64,000 nucleotides of DNA from Haloferula sp. BvORR071 (GCF_000739615.1 NZ_BATP01000007.1:310001-374000), one strand, 5' to 3'. Shown: positions 32,480 through 41,133, counted from the first letter of the stretch. Notes: generated by a model from the sequence alone, not told the origin. Translations and numbers: made by a program.

Positions 32480-32887
32480 CTAGCAGCCTCCGCTGTCGTC
32501 TCCCGCTTTCCCGGGCAGGGTGATGACCTTGTTGCGGACACTGCGCCCCAACTCGGCGTCACAGACATGAATAACCCACTCTTCCAAAGTCAGTTGAAGA
32601 TCCAGCGCCGCCCGCGAGTAGTCACGGAAAGTGCCTAGGTCGACTTCCACGCTGAAGATCTGCTGCTGCGGCAGGTCGCGGCGCTTGCGGCGCTCGATTT
32701 CCTCCTCCCGGTCGTCCTCCATCAGGCGCCGGATCAGTGTCAGCGTCGCGAAGGGGATCTCTTTGGGGCTAGAGAGCCAGTTGTCGATGGTGCGCTTGCT
32801 GACGCTTCCGCATTGATCCGCAAGCCATTGGCGAGCCCGGCCGGTGGTCTTTAACCACACTTTAATGTCTTCTTTGCTTGGATTCAT
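32480..32887 (-). CDS. Small HTH DNA-binding protein, probable local regulator
   Basis: A 135-aa protein. The N-terminal ~60 residues form a helix-turn-helix of lambda-repressor-like type (IKVWLKTTGRARQWLADQCG, SVSKRTIDNWLSS, ATLTLIRRLMED). A charged linker and a short alpha/beta tail follow (IFSVEVDLGTFRDYSRAAL). GTG at 32893 is an alternative start two codons up. It lies directly upstream of the hexosaminidase gene on the same strand, and its own upstream region carries several GGTGCA sites. Autoregulation and control of the glycan operon are inferred from that arrangement only. Confidence 0.78.
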   Translation of the reverse strand: MNPSKEDIKVWLKTTGRARQWLADQCGSVSKRTIDNWLSSPKEIPFATLTLIRRLMEDDREEEIERRKRRDLPQQQIFSVEVDLGTFRDYSRAALDLQLTLEEWVIHVCDAELGRSVRNKVITLPGKAGDDSGGC

Positions 32888-32907
32888 TGGCACGAATTAC
32901 ACCAATC

Positions 32908-33012
32908 AGTGCATACAATCCACGGATATTTTCATTCAACGGTGCATATCTGTTAGAACACACTGCACCCGCAAACGAAAATATGGTGCATTTTCCACAA
33001 CACCACTGCACC
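32908..33012. promoter_or_regulatory. Cluster of GGTGCA sites upstream of the HTH regulator
   Basis: AGTGCAT at 32908, GGTGCAT at 32941 and 32985, and the inverse TGCACC at 32964 and 33007, all within 105 bp of an AT-richer spacer. Longer similarity surrounds two of them (ATTTTC before, or GAAAATAT beside, GGTGCAT). This looks like an operator array for the neighbouring HTH protein. The promoter should lie here too, but no boxes are certain. Confidence 0.5.
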
Positions 33013-33040
33013 GCACAAAACCCAGGAAACCACCTGCTCG

Positions 33041-34474
33041 CTAGAGCTGATTCGCGATTGCCTGCACAAGCGGCGCGCTGGTGGACGGCGGGTCCCTGTG
33101 GGGCGAGGAGACCGCAAAGTCGGGGCGGAAGACTTGCGCGATCAGGGAGTCGACGGCCCCCCGGTGGGTGAATGCGATGTTGAGCTCGCGATTGATGCGC
33201 ATGCTCAGCGTATCGAGATTGGCGGAGCCGACGCAGGCCCAGCCATCACAGATCAGCACCTTCATGTGGGACATGCGCGGGTAGGCATAGGCGCGGCCAC
33301 CCGCCTTCACGAGCTTGGTGGCGAAGGCGCGGTTGGCGATGTCCATGATCTTGGAATCATTGCGCGCGGGATAGATCAGCCGCACGTCCACGCCCCTGCG
33401 GGCAGCAGCTTCCAAGGCCTCGGTGACATCGTCATTCGAGACATAGGGATCCTCGATCCAGATTCGCTTCCGCGCGGCGCGAATGGCGAGGACCATGCTC
33501 TTCTGGATTTCACGGCGCCCGGCGGCGGGATCGGTGCGGAAGATTCGGATCGGAAAGCTGCCGGGAATCGATGGCGGCGCGGGGTGCTGCATCGCGCCTC
33601 CGCGGAAAGCTCCGAAGGGACCGGCAGGATCCGCCCTGCGCCAAGTACGATCGTAGTCCTCTTGCAAAGAAGCGACGACGGGGCCTTCCATGCGGAACAT
33701 GAGGTCGTGCCACTCGCTGTAGTACTCCCGGCCAATATTCGAACAGCCCGTGACAGCCACCTTGCCATCGAAGACATGGAGCTTGGTGTGATCGCAGATC
33801 AGCCAAGGGTTCGGCATCGAACGAACCTTCACCCTGCTTCCATCCTTCAGATATCGGTTCATGTTGGCTGGCGGCTCGAAACCGGCGGGATATGGCGTCT
33901 CCGGCTCATCCCCCCATGAGTTGGCGCTGCCGAGTTCATCGAAGGTCACGCGCACCTCAAGCTCCTGCGAGCGGCGCTTGAGCAGGTCCGCATATCCCAC
34001 CGCGATATCGTCGTTGTCGAAGATGTATGCCTGGCTATCGATGCTCTGTCGCGCGGCCTTGGCTTGCTTGGCGAGCTCTGGAAAGAAGCGCTTGCCGTCG
34101 ACAAGCCAAGTGATTTTGCCCTCGGTGGGAGCGGGCAGATGCTTGCGGTCGAGCAAGGCCTCGAACTCCGGAGTTCCGGGGACCTCGGGAGGCTGCGGCA
34201 AGACTTTGCCGCCATCGGGTAACATCCCCGTGATCAACTGGAGTGGCCTTTGCCAAAGGACCACGCCACCGAGACGAGCCGTGATCAAAGGTTGCCGCGT
34301 CGCGCTAGTAAAGGTGCCACCGGCGACCTTGCCGACGAATGCGGTCTTCGACATGCGATGCTTCGAGGGCTCACTCCGCAATCCCGACTGATAGCGGTAG
34401 TTCCGGACCAAGCCGGAACAGGATGCGAGAAGCGGCAGGAGACCGCCGGTCAGAAGAAGTCGGGGGAAAGCCAT
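33041..34474 (-). CDS. Phospholipase-D-family (cardiolipin-synthase-like) lipoprotein
   Basis: A 477-aa protein with a lipobox (LPLLASC, Cys at about residue 19). It has two HKD half-sites of the PLD superfamily: HTKLHVFDGKVAVTGCSNIG at about residues 230-250 and HMKVLICDGWACVGSANLD at about 405-425. Each half-site has the trailing Asn/Gly pattern. The two-domain arrangement and CFxxGSAN-like ending resemble cardiolipin synthases and YmdC-type enzymes, which move phosphatidyl groups. The lipobox places it outside the cytoplasm, so a nuclease or phospholipase role is also possible. It is probably a separate unit from the glycan operon, with a 153-bp regulatory gap after it. Confidence 0.87.
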   Translation of the reverse strand: MAFPRLLLTGGLLPLLASCSGLVRNYRYQSGLRSEPSKHRMSKTAFVGKVAGGTFTSATRQPLITARLGGVVLWQRPLQLITGMLPDGGKVLPQPPEVPGTPEFEALLDRKHLPAPTEGKITWLVDGKRFFPELAKQAKAARQSIDSQAYIFDNDDIAVGYADLLKRRSQELEVRVTFDELGSANSWGDEPETPYPAGFEPPANMNRYLKDGSRVKVRSMPNPWLICDHTKLHVFDGKVAVTGCSNIGREYYSEWHDLMFRMEGPVVASLQEDYDRTWRRADPAGPFGAFRGGAMQHPAPPSIPGSFPIRIFRTDPAAGRREIQKSMVLAIRAARKRIWIEDPYVSNDDVTEALEAAARRGVDVRLIYPARNDSKIMDIANRAFATKLVKAGGRAYAYPRMSHMKVLICDGWACVGSANLDTLSMRINRELNIAFTHRGAVDSLIAQVFRPDFAVSSPHRDPPSTSAPLVQAIANQL

Positions 34475-34674
34475 CCTAACTGATTGGCGGCGTCCGACAA
34501 CTTGTCAACGGAGCGCTAATAGATCGCGCAAGCTGCAAAGCACCCTAGAATTATCGTGCAGAATACCTTCTCCGATAAGATGGGCGCGCCACTACCCGCT
34601 CGCGCTGCGCATACTGCTTGGAGCGCTGCGGCACGCTCGTATAGCCCGGCGCGCGCAGCTGACCAAATAGAGAC

Positions 34675-34866
34675 CTAACCTTTCCCGGGAATCGGAAAGG
34701 GATTGGGCAATCCGCTTGAAGTGGGAAGTTCGCGACGCACGTCGATATGAAGAATGTCGCCTTTGGCCAAGGGATAGCGGAGGTACACCGATTGCTTGGA
34801 TTCTTCGAGAAGTACTTCGAGCGCTTTCTCGATGAGATCGCGGCGGGTATGGCTGGAATCTGGCAT
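34675..34866 (-). CDS. Hypothetical 63-aa protein
   Basis: A small frame starting at ATG 34866. It begins with a helical charged part (RRDLIEKALEVLLEESKQSV), then a possible beta-hairpin (YLRYPLAKGDILHIDVRREL), and ends with a Pro/Gly tail. The composition looks protein-like and unlike the surrounding non-coding DNA. There is no Shine-Dalgarno site and no recognised family. The frame stays open 96 bp upstream but without coding character. Confidence 0.45.
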   Translation of the reverse strand: MPDSSHTRRDLIEKALEVLLEESKQSVYLRYPLAKGDILHIDVRRELPTSSGLPNPFPIPGKG

Positions 34867-35090
34867 GGGAGAGGAGGAGTGAAGACAGCTCCTCAATTTG
34901 CTTCGATTGAAGCGCAAGGCAACTTGCAAATTGTTAAGAGAAGCGCCGGGACCCCTTTGCAAAATGCATCACCTAACAGACCGCACCACAATTCCCGCGA
35001 GCGGCTAGGTTAGCGATGAGGAGTGTCAAGCTACCGCCAAGACTTCGCAATTTTCCGCCAATTCAAATCTCCATTGGGGCAGGCATCCTG

Positions 35091-35612
35091 TTAGATTGGC
35101 CCGGTTGCAAGCTCGACTTCGGAGCATGTCTTGCGCCTGCGCCGCACACGCCAGAGCAGCAAGCCTATCCATAGCGTCGCAAAGGCAAGCAGCAGCAGCC
35201 AATGCGGGATGAGCAGGACCGAACCACCGGTGAAAGAGAAGGCCAGCACAAGCAGGGCATAACGGACGGAACTCAGGTCACCCGGATCTCCCCGAACCAC
35301 TGCATTCTTATTCCATTCCCAAGACAGGGCTGGACCGGGAGGTGTTGGATTGAAGCGGATGTAGATCGGCGAGCCGAGCTTGATTGGCAGGCGACCGCTG
35401 GCTGTCGCGGAATGGAAGAGGGAGGAGACCAAGACGGGCGATCCCGTGTCCGCCTTCCCCATAGCGATGCAGGAGTCGAGATTGCCGAAACTCCAGCCTT
35501 GGTAGGACCAAGTATAAATCGTGCCGGTCGATTGCCGCCAGGACCACAGGATGAAGATCATCACGAGGATACCGGACCAGAAGGTGATGGAGCGGTGGAG
35601 GGCGAGCTTCAT
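35091..35612 (-). CDS. LHRS-FWSG two-TM protein, copy 3 of the tandem
   Basis: A 173-aa membrane protein. The N-terminal signature is LHRSITFWSGILVMIFILWSW (first membrane segment), followed by an extracytoplasmic domain of about 90 residues. A hydrophobic stretch and a last membrane segment end in a basic tail (PHWLLLLAFATLWIGLLLWR then VRRRRK). It is a clear paralogue of the two genes upstream and of the one at 41134-41853. It overlaps its neighbour by four bases (ATGA at 35609-35612). I do not recognise the family. The topology suggests a cytoplasmic basic tail and an exported middle domain. Confidence 0.82.
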   Translation of the reverse strand: MKLALHRSITFWSGILVMIFILWSWRQSTGTIYTWSYQGWSFGNLDSCIAMGKADTGSPVLVSSLFHSATASGRLPIKLGSPIYIRFNPTPPGPALSWEWNKNAVVRGDPGDLSSVRYALLVLAFSFTGGSVLLIPHWLLLLAFATLWIGLLLWRVRRRRKTCSEVELATGPI

Positions 35613-36091
35613 GCCTGCGAGGTGATGTGCTGCCGCCTACGGGTGCGCCAGAAGAGAAGACCCAGCCACGGAATCGCGAAGCCTGCGAGGATCAGCCAGT
35701 AGGGAACACAGACCAGCCAGTCGCGGTCCGTGCGGTAAACCATGTCCATCGCGTTCGATTCCCGCAGCGTCTTCAGGGGATCATACTTCGTCTCGTAGGT
35801 TTCCCGTGTTTTGGTATCGGCGTGATCGGGGCCTCCCCGGATGAAATGCGGAGGCGGGAAGCGGGAGAAGCCTGGTTCGCCGTAGTCAAGATTCCGGAAC
35901 AATTCCCAACCCGGACGGCGCCCCGAGGGACGGTAGGTGAAGGTCAGCGCGCTGGTGTGGCTCTCTAGCATGCAGGCCTCCCACATGGGTTCGGTCTGAT
36001 TGTTTATCGAGTCCAGCCACGCCCACACAGTGAAGACCATCACCAGAATACCGGACCAGAAGGTGATGGAGCGGTGGAGGCCGTGCTTCAT
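35609..36091 (-). CDS. LHRS-FWSG two-TM protein, copy 2 of the tandem
   Basis: A 160-aa membrane protein with the same plan as its neighbours: LHRSITFWSGILVMVFTVWAW at the N-terminus, a variable middle domain, and PYWLILAGFAIPWLGLLFWR followed by TRRRQ at the end. ATG 36091 is chosen because it aligns with the paralogues and overlaps the previous stop (ATGA at 36088-36091); the frame is open upstream but antisense-like. The middle domains of the three copies have diverged strongly while the membrane ends are nearly the same. Function unknown. Confidence 0.83.
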   Translation of the reverse strand: MKHGLHRSITFWSGILVMVFTVWAWLDSINNQTEPMWEACMLESHTSALTFTYRPSGRRPGWELFRNLDYGEPGFSRFPPPHFIRGGPDHADTKTRETYETKYDPLKTLRESNAMDMVYRTDRDWLVCVPYWLILAGFAIPWLGLLFWRTRRRQHITSQA

Positions 36092-36570
36092 GCCGGGGGA
36101 TGAATACGCCGCCGACGGCGGGCGCGCCAAGCAAGGAGCGCGAGCCATGGGATGGCCACGACGAGGAGGACGAGCCAGTATGGGATGAAACAAAGCCAGC
36201 CGGCCCCAGCGCTGGTCCAGCCCCACATGGCATAGATCTTATACTCCCTCAGCGCTGGATCACCCGGCTCTCCGCCACTTGAATCCAATGGCAGCCCAAA
36301 CCGCTTCCAGTGCAAGATCCCGGGCTGAGCCAGGCGCATCGACGGGTCCGCCGAACAGCTCATCTCAGCCCACGTCATCCCGATCGGCTTGGTGCGCTCC
36401 ATTCCGGGATGATGGACGAGCGCTATTCCAGAGGTGCGGCTCACCAGTTCGTTGTCCCTTGTAATCACAGCGACCCTGCTGAACTCCGACTCCCACCAAG
36501 CCCACACGATGAAGGTCATCACGAGGATGCCGGACCAGAAGATGAGTGAGCGGTGCAGGGCGGGCTTCAT
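36088..36570 (-). CDS. LHRS-FWSG two-TM protein, copy 1 of the tandem
   Basis: A 160-aa membrane protein, first of the three-gene unit. The N-terminus is LHRSLIFWSGILVMTFIVWAW. The middle domain contains GIALVHHPGMERTKP, and the C-terminal segment is PYWLVLLVVAIPWLALLAWR followed by ARRRRR. All three genes overlap by ATGA, so they are one translationally coupled operon. The 5' ends of the genes are nearly identical in DNA. No family or function recognised. Confidence 0.83.
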   Translation of the reverse strand: MKPALHRSLIFWSGILVMTFIVWAWWESEFSRVAVITRDNELVSRTSGIALVHHPGMERTKPIGMTWAEMSCSADPSMRLAQPGILHWKRFGLPLDSSGGEPGDPALREYKIYAMWGWTSAGAGWLCFIPYWLVLLVVAIPWLALLAWRARRRRRIHPPA

Positions 36571-37117
36571 GGACGCGACGGGCGAGGCAAGGGTCTCAAC
36601 GAATGAGGCTAGCGTTCGCCGCGCCGTGGCTGGTGCAAGAAAAGGAAGGAAGCGGTAACTCGCTCAGCGCCACAGCAGGGATGAGATCATGCCATGATTC
36701 GGTTAGCTCTCGCGCAGCCAGACGAGCTTGGCGTCTGCAGATTCCATCGCGGAAGCCAAGCTGCCACGGACGAAGACCCAGAAGGCGGCGAGATTGTCGG
36801 GGGCGGGAACCAGAAAATGTCGACGCTCGCGGAAGTCCCAATGCGGCACGTCCGAAGCGAGGAGCCAATCAAAGACGCGGCAGTCGCCGGGTGCGCGGCA
36901 TTGGACGGGGGATTGCACGACCGGGTATTGTGGGATTCGGGGAGGCGGCCTCAAGTCGAATCTTGGGGGAGACTTTTCTCCGTGGTGGGGGCGCGGGGTC
37001 GGCTCAGTTGGAGGTCTTATCAAGAAGGGAGGATCAACTCCTCGCTCACGGCAGCAAGCTGCCTGCCGGAAGGCGGCGGCAAGCCGCAGCACTCCAAGTG
37101 GCTTGCGCGACGGGGAA
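36571..37117. other. Intergenic region with a possible gene remnant and a hairpin cluster
   Basis: About 550 bp between the CAP-protein stop and the tandem operon. I support no intact gene. On the minus strand, 36703 to about 36885 reads as protein-like sequence (DWLLASDVPHWDFRER, then FWVFVRGSLASAMESADAKL) that ends in a proper stop but has no start codon in frame except one near its end, so it may be a decayed 3' fragment. Close to the CAP stop there are dyads: GGCAGC-AA-GCTGCC at 37050-37063, GCGGC-AA-GCCGC at 37076-37087, and GCAAGCC/GGCTTGC at 37079-37106. They could act as a 3' end structure or be REP-like. Confidence 0.45.
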
Positions 37118-40100
37118 TCACTTCTGCGTGATCTTCCAGCGCATGTAGCGACCCTTGGCCCCAAGAGGGGCGCTGGCGTGGATCTTGCCGTTCTCAATGA
37201 GGATCTCGACGTCCGCGCTCGACCAGTTGGCGAGGTCATCGCTCCACTCCGCGCTGTAGTTGATGCCGTCGCGCTGTTGGGCGAGGTCGCGGGAGATCTC
37301 GATGCGGCCGGCATCGACCTTGAGGGCATCGGCCATCGGATCCGGCGCGCCGGGATTGCGGGAGAAGGCATACTCCACGCCATCGGCCTGGCCATCGGAG
37401 TCGTAGTCACCCTCGAAGCTGAGGTTGAACACGGGATACTCGTTCTGGGCCCAGCTGCTGAAACCGGGAACCACAATCGGATCGGGCGTGGACGAGGACG
37501 GGCTGACCACGAGGGCCGGGCCCCAGACGCCGGGAGTCGCGCCATGCAAGGGCCGCATGCGCAAGCGGATGCTCGCGCCATTTTGCAAACTCTGCCCGGC
37601 GGTCGAGGCGTCGAGGCGGACATGTCCTGCATTCGAGGCGACGTTGCTTTCCTTCAGCGAAAGGACGCTCGCGGCATTGGTCACGGCAATGTCGTCGATC
37701 CACACGCCGGAGGTCTTCGCATTCCACTTCAGATTAGTGCCGCCGGCATCCTTGCGGACCGCGAAGCGAACGTAGATCGGACGGTCCGCATAGGCCGCGA
37801 GCGAAATACTCTTCTTCGCCAGCGCCTTGTCAGCCTTCAGCAAACCGGGAAGATTCCAGACCGAGGTCCAAGTGGCACCGCTGTCGGTGGAGACTTCCGC
37901 GTGCAGACGGTTGGTCTTGCTCATCGCGCCGCGGCGCACCCAGAAGTCGAGGGTGCTGCTCGCAGCCGGCAGGATCTGGCGCTGAATCACAAAGCTGTCC
38001 TCATTGTCCGCCGCAGTGGAAAGACCGAGACGGAAGGACTGGGCGCCAGTCTTGAAGTAGCCCTTCAAATTACTATAAACGGAGTAGTTCGAGACATCTG
38101 CCGTCACCTGCGGGGCGGGCGACTTCTCCGCGCCTTCCAGCCAATTCGAAGGGCCGAGATTCGCCACCTCCAGCTTGTAGCCGGTCGCTGTGGTGTCCGG
38201 GACGAAGCTATAGTCGGCACCGCTCAGCGGCGGCAAGGCCGGGCCATTGAGCAGCAGCGGTCCCGAAATGGTCACCACCTTGGCAGGCCCCCAGGGGAAG
38301 GCCTTGCCGCCCAGCACAGCACGCGAGCGCACCCACCACTCCTGCCCGCTGGCGAGTGTCACGCCAGCCGTAGCGGAGTTGAAATTGAAGGAAGCAAGAC
38401 CCGCTCCGGTGACCTGGCCGCTGCGCTCTAGCCAGGTGCAGTCGGTGACGCCGATGTCATCGATGAAGATACCGGTAGGCTGCGATGGATAGTCCAGATG
38501 CGAGTAGATCGCACTGGTAGGATCCGTGAGACGGTAACGGAAGCGCACGCGCACCGGCCCGGAGGGCAAGGCGATCGCCGCATCTTGGAAGGCCGCGTCA
38601 CCCTTGCTGCCAAGTCCGGCAATGGGGTTTCCCACCGGCGTCCAGGTGAAGCCGCTATCCGTGGAGGTCTCCACCGTCAGCACGGAGGCACCGGTCATCA
38701 GGCCGCGCCGATAGGCAAAGGTGAGCTTGCCGCTAGGCCCGGGAACAAGATCGCGTCCCAGCTCGAAGATCTGCTCAGGCACACCATTGACAAAGACATC
38801 GTAGCGCGTCGGGAAGGTCAGGCGGAAGGCCTTGGCCCCGCTCTTCACGTAGTCTGCGTTGGTAGCATGGATGGGATAGCTACCACCGGTGCGATCGACT
38901 ACGCGGGTAATCGCGCCATCCTCCGCAGTCTCCACCCAAGTGGCCGGCTTGCGCAGGTAGAAGCCAGCGCGCATTTCGTCCGCCCCGGGCACCGGTGTCA
39001 TGCTATAGCTCGCTCCCGAGACAGAGGGCGTGGACGCCCCGGACACCGTGGGTGTCTGATGGATCTTCGCGATATCGATCAGAGTGACGCCCCACGAGTA
39101 TTCCGTAGGCACTCCACTGCCGCGGATGTTTGAGATCTTGACCGTGAACGTGGTGTCCGCCGTGACCGCCTTGACCGCGGCAAGTGTCGGTACCTGCCAG
39201 ACGATCGCGTTGTCTCCGTAGCCGATGCGACGCGAGACGACCGGAGTGCTCAGGGTATTGCCGGAGCCATCCTTCATCGTCACCGTAGCCGCGCTGAAAT
39301 CCGCGTCCGGATAGGAGAGCGACCAGAAGGGCGTGTTCAGCTTGGCCGGAAAGAAGCCCTTCGCCGGATAGCTGACGAAAGCGGGGCCCGCGCTTTTGTC
39401 GAGCTCGCTGCCGTTCTTGGGCACCACGTAGAAGGAGTTCGAGGGCGGGCGGATCGTGTTCGTACCGGGGACGAAGTCACCGGGGGTATCACCCGTGGCG
39501 AAATCCGTGGAGCCTTGGTACATCAGCCAGCGGCGGTGACCGGCATCCAGGTTCCAGTTGGAGGTGCCCATCACGTCCTCCTTGGCATAGGCATCGATCG
39601 CGCCGGGACCGAAGTAGCCGAGGGAAAGATTGCCATAGCGGTTGGCATTCCACGCCGCGGGGGTCCATGCCTTGCAGGACTGCGCGGGACTGTGGGCGAG
39701 GCCGCCGCTGTCCGGATAAGTGCGCACGATCATCAGCGCGGAGCGCTGTGCGGCCGCCATCTTGGTCGTGTTCGCAGAGGGCTGGAAGGCATCTTCCGAT
39801 GCCAGCCGCACGGTCGCGCCGGTATTGACCCGCATGTTTGCGGGAAGCCCGCACATCGCTCGAAAGTAGTTCAGGCGCCGTTCGACGTCACCGGCGAATT
39901 CCCCGGAGACCGTTCCTTCGGCTCCAGCGGTGAGGGAGCTGTAATTCCCGGTCCAGGCAATACGGTCCTGATATCCTTCCGATGCCATGTAGGTGGCATG
40001 GTAGAATGCGACGACTTCATTCCGGTCCGAGGTGTCCACCACGAAGCCACGCGTCGGCGCTGTGGCTCCAGAGCCACTAACGCAAAACAGGCTGGTTAGG

Positions 40101-40147
40101 ACGATGCAAGGGACCGGTCGAAGGAAATTCGACCGTTGGGACAGCAC
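37118..40147 (-). CDS. Large secreted CAP-domain protein
   Basis: A 1009-aa exported protein starting at GTG 40147 (signal peptide through about residue 28, CIVLTSLFCVSGSGA). Residues about 40-240 resemble a CAP/SCP domain: RLNYFRAMCGLP, GGLAHSPAQSCKAWTP, GAIDAYAKED and NLDAGHRRWLMY. A beta-rich stretch follows. Then come two related modules, each ending in a conserved hinge (FIDDIGVTDCTWL at about 570 and WIDDIAVTNAASVL at about 825) and a WVRSRAVLGG or RLRMRPLHGA strand, like carbohydrate-binding or MAM-type jelly rolls. The last ~90 residues are a Verrucomicrobiota-type tail (DYDSDGQADGVEYAFSRNP). CAP domains occur in secreted proteins of varied, often unknown activity. There is no PEP-CTERM anchor. 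Confidence 0.83.
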   Translation of the reverse strand: MLSQRSNFLRPVPCIVLTSLFCVSGSGATAPTRGFVVDTSDRNEVVAFYHATYMASEGYQDRIAWTGNYSSLTAGAEGTVSGEFAGDVERRLNYFRAMCGLPANMRVNTGATVRLASEDAFQPSANTTKMAAAQRSALMIVRTYPDSGGLAHSPAQSCKAWTPAAWNANRYGNLSLGYFGPGAIDAYAKEDVMGTSNWNLDAGHRRWLMYQGSTDFATGDTPGDFVPGTNTIRPPSNSFYVVPKNGSELDKSAGPAFVSYPAKGFFPAKLNTPFWSLSYPDADFSAATVTMKDGSGNTLSTPVVSRRIGYGDNAIVWQVPTLAAVKAVTADTTFTVKISNIRGSGVPTEYSWGVTLIDIAKIHQTPTVSGASTPSVSGASYSMTPVPGADEMRAGFYLRKPATWVETAEDGAITRVVDRTGGSYPIHATNADYVKSGAKAFRLTFPTRYDVFVNGVPEQIFELGRDLVPGPSGKLTFAYRRGLMTGASVLTVETSTDSGFTWTPVGNPIAGLGSKGDAAFQDAAIALPSGPVRVRFRYRLTDPTSAIYSHLDYPSQPTGIFIDDIGVTDCTWLERSGQVTGAGLASFNFNSATAGVTLASGQEWWVRSRAVLGGKAFPWGPAKVVTISGPLLLNGPALPPLSGADYSFVPDTTATGYKLEVANLGPSNWLEGAEKSPAPQVTADVSNYSVYSNLKGYFKTGAQSFRLGLSTAADNEDSFVIQRQILPAASSTLDFWVRRGAMSKTNRLHAEVSTDSGATWTSVWNLPGLLKADKALAKKSISLAAYADRPIYVRFAVRKDAGGTNLKWNAKTSGVWIDDIAVTNAASVLSLKESNVASNAGHVRLDASTAGQSLQNGASIRLRMRPLHGATPGVWGPALVVSPSSSTPDPIVVPGFSSWAQNEYPVFNLSFEGDYDSDGQADGVEYAFSRNPGAPDPMADALKVDAGRIEISRDLAQQRDGINYSAEWSDDLANWSSADVEILIENGKIHASAPLGAKGRYMRWKITQK

Positions 40148-40204
40148 GCGCGGAAGATATTACGGAAAACGCGACAATCAAAGGACAATTTTTATCCGTT
40201 AGAC

Positions 40205-40933
40205 CTACGTAAATGCGTATCTGAGGGCCGAAATTCCAAAAAATGCAGCGGTCTCCGCACGCAAGACAATGGGGCCCAAAGTGGCCGCCTGATAGCCGGC
40301 CGCAATGACAGCAGCGACCTCTTCCGGGGTGAAGTCTCCCTCCGGGCCGATCAGCAGGGTCACCCGCTCGGGCATCCCGGCAGCGCCAAGGATCTCCCGC
40401 AGGGGCCGGGCACCCGGGTAAAGCGAGGCGACGATTCCCAGGCCACCCTTTGCCTCGGGAAGCCATTCTTGGAAGCTTTTCGCTGGCTCCACCCGGGGAA
40501 TCAGGTCTTGGCCGCACTGCTTGCAGGCCTCCAGAGCGACCCGCTGCCACTTGGCGGATTTGCGATCGGCGTCGTCCTCACCCACTTGAACCACGGTGCG
40601 GCGGGTGATCAGCGGCTGGATCGCGGCAACACCGAGCTCAACCGCCTTTTGAACGATGAGATCCATGTTTTTTCCCTTCGGGACCGCTTGGGCCAGAATG
40701 ATTTCTGGTTTCAGCAGAGGGATCTGCTTGGGCTCGCCCAACTGAAGCTCGATCTGATGTTTTGAAACCGCCTCGACCGTGGCCGCGGCGGAGCGGCCGA
40801 GGCCGTCAAATACCGTGATGCTATCCCCTGCCCTCAGGCGCATGACTTGGGCGGCGTGTTTGGCCTCCTCTCCGGTGAGGACAGCTCGCGGGGCGGCGGA
40901 CCAAGACTCGGGCGGCAGGTGGAAGCGGGGCAC
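40205..40933 (-). CDS. rsmE: 16S rRNA (uracil-1498-N3) methyltransferase
   Basis: Methylates N3 of U1498 in 16S rRNA with S-adenosylmethionine. The 242-aa length is typical. The N-terminal PUA-like domain (PRFHLPPESW; HAAQVMRLRAGDSITVFDG) is followed by the SPOUT knot: KGKNMDLIVQKAVELGV, LLIGPEGDFTPEEV and GPIVLRAETAA near the C-terminus. GTG 40933 gives the family's usual opening (PRF); a TTG 42 bp upstream is possible but adds unconserved residues. It lies 57 bp upstream of the CAP-protein gene on the same strand, so the two may share a transcript. Confidence 0.94.
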   Translation of the reverse strand: MPRFHLPPESWSAAPRAVLTGEEAKHAAQVMRLRAGDSITVFDGLGRSAAATVEAVSKHQIELQLGEPKQIPLLKPEIILAQAVPKGKNMDLIVQKAVELGVAAIQPLITRRTVVQVGEDDADRKSAKWQRVALEACKQCGQDLIPRVEPAKSFQEWLPEAKGGLGIVASLYPGARPLREILGAAGMPERVTLLIGPEGDFTPEEVAAVIAAGYQAATLGPIVLRAETAAFFGISALRYAFT

Positions 40934-41133
40934 GCGAGGAGCAGAAGACCCCAGGGAGGAAGTTCCAAGTTCCAAAGTGGCTCGAGCAGCAGGAGCCCAG
41001 CGGCTTGCGCAAGCCGTTGAAGGTCAGGATTTGAAAATTTTTCACATTTCCAGCCTAGGCACAATTCCGGCCAAGTGTTATGCAATTGAGGTCGCCGGAC
41101 TCATCACCCACCTATCTAGCCGCCACCCAGGCC

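Noticed and set aside
34475..34674. Small RNA or REP in the GC-rich stretch after 34570
   Set aside because: Several GCGC-rich words are present but I could not build a stable, convincing dyad or promoter by eye.
36728..38431. 567-codon open frame on the plus strand over the CAP gene end
   Set aside because: It crosses the supported CAP gene on the other strand and lacks any protein-like segment.
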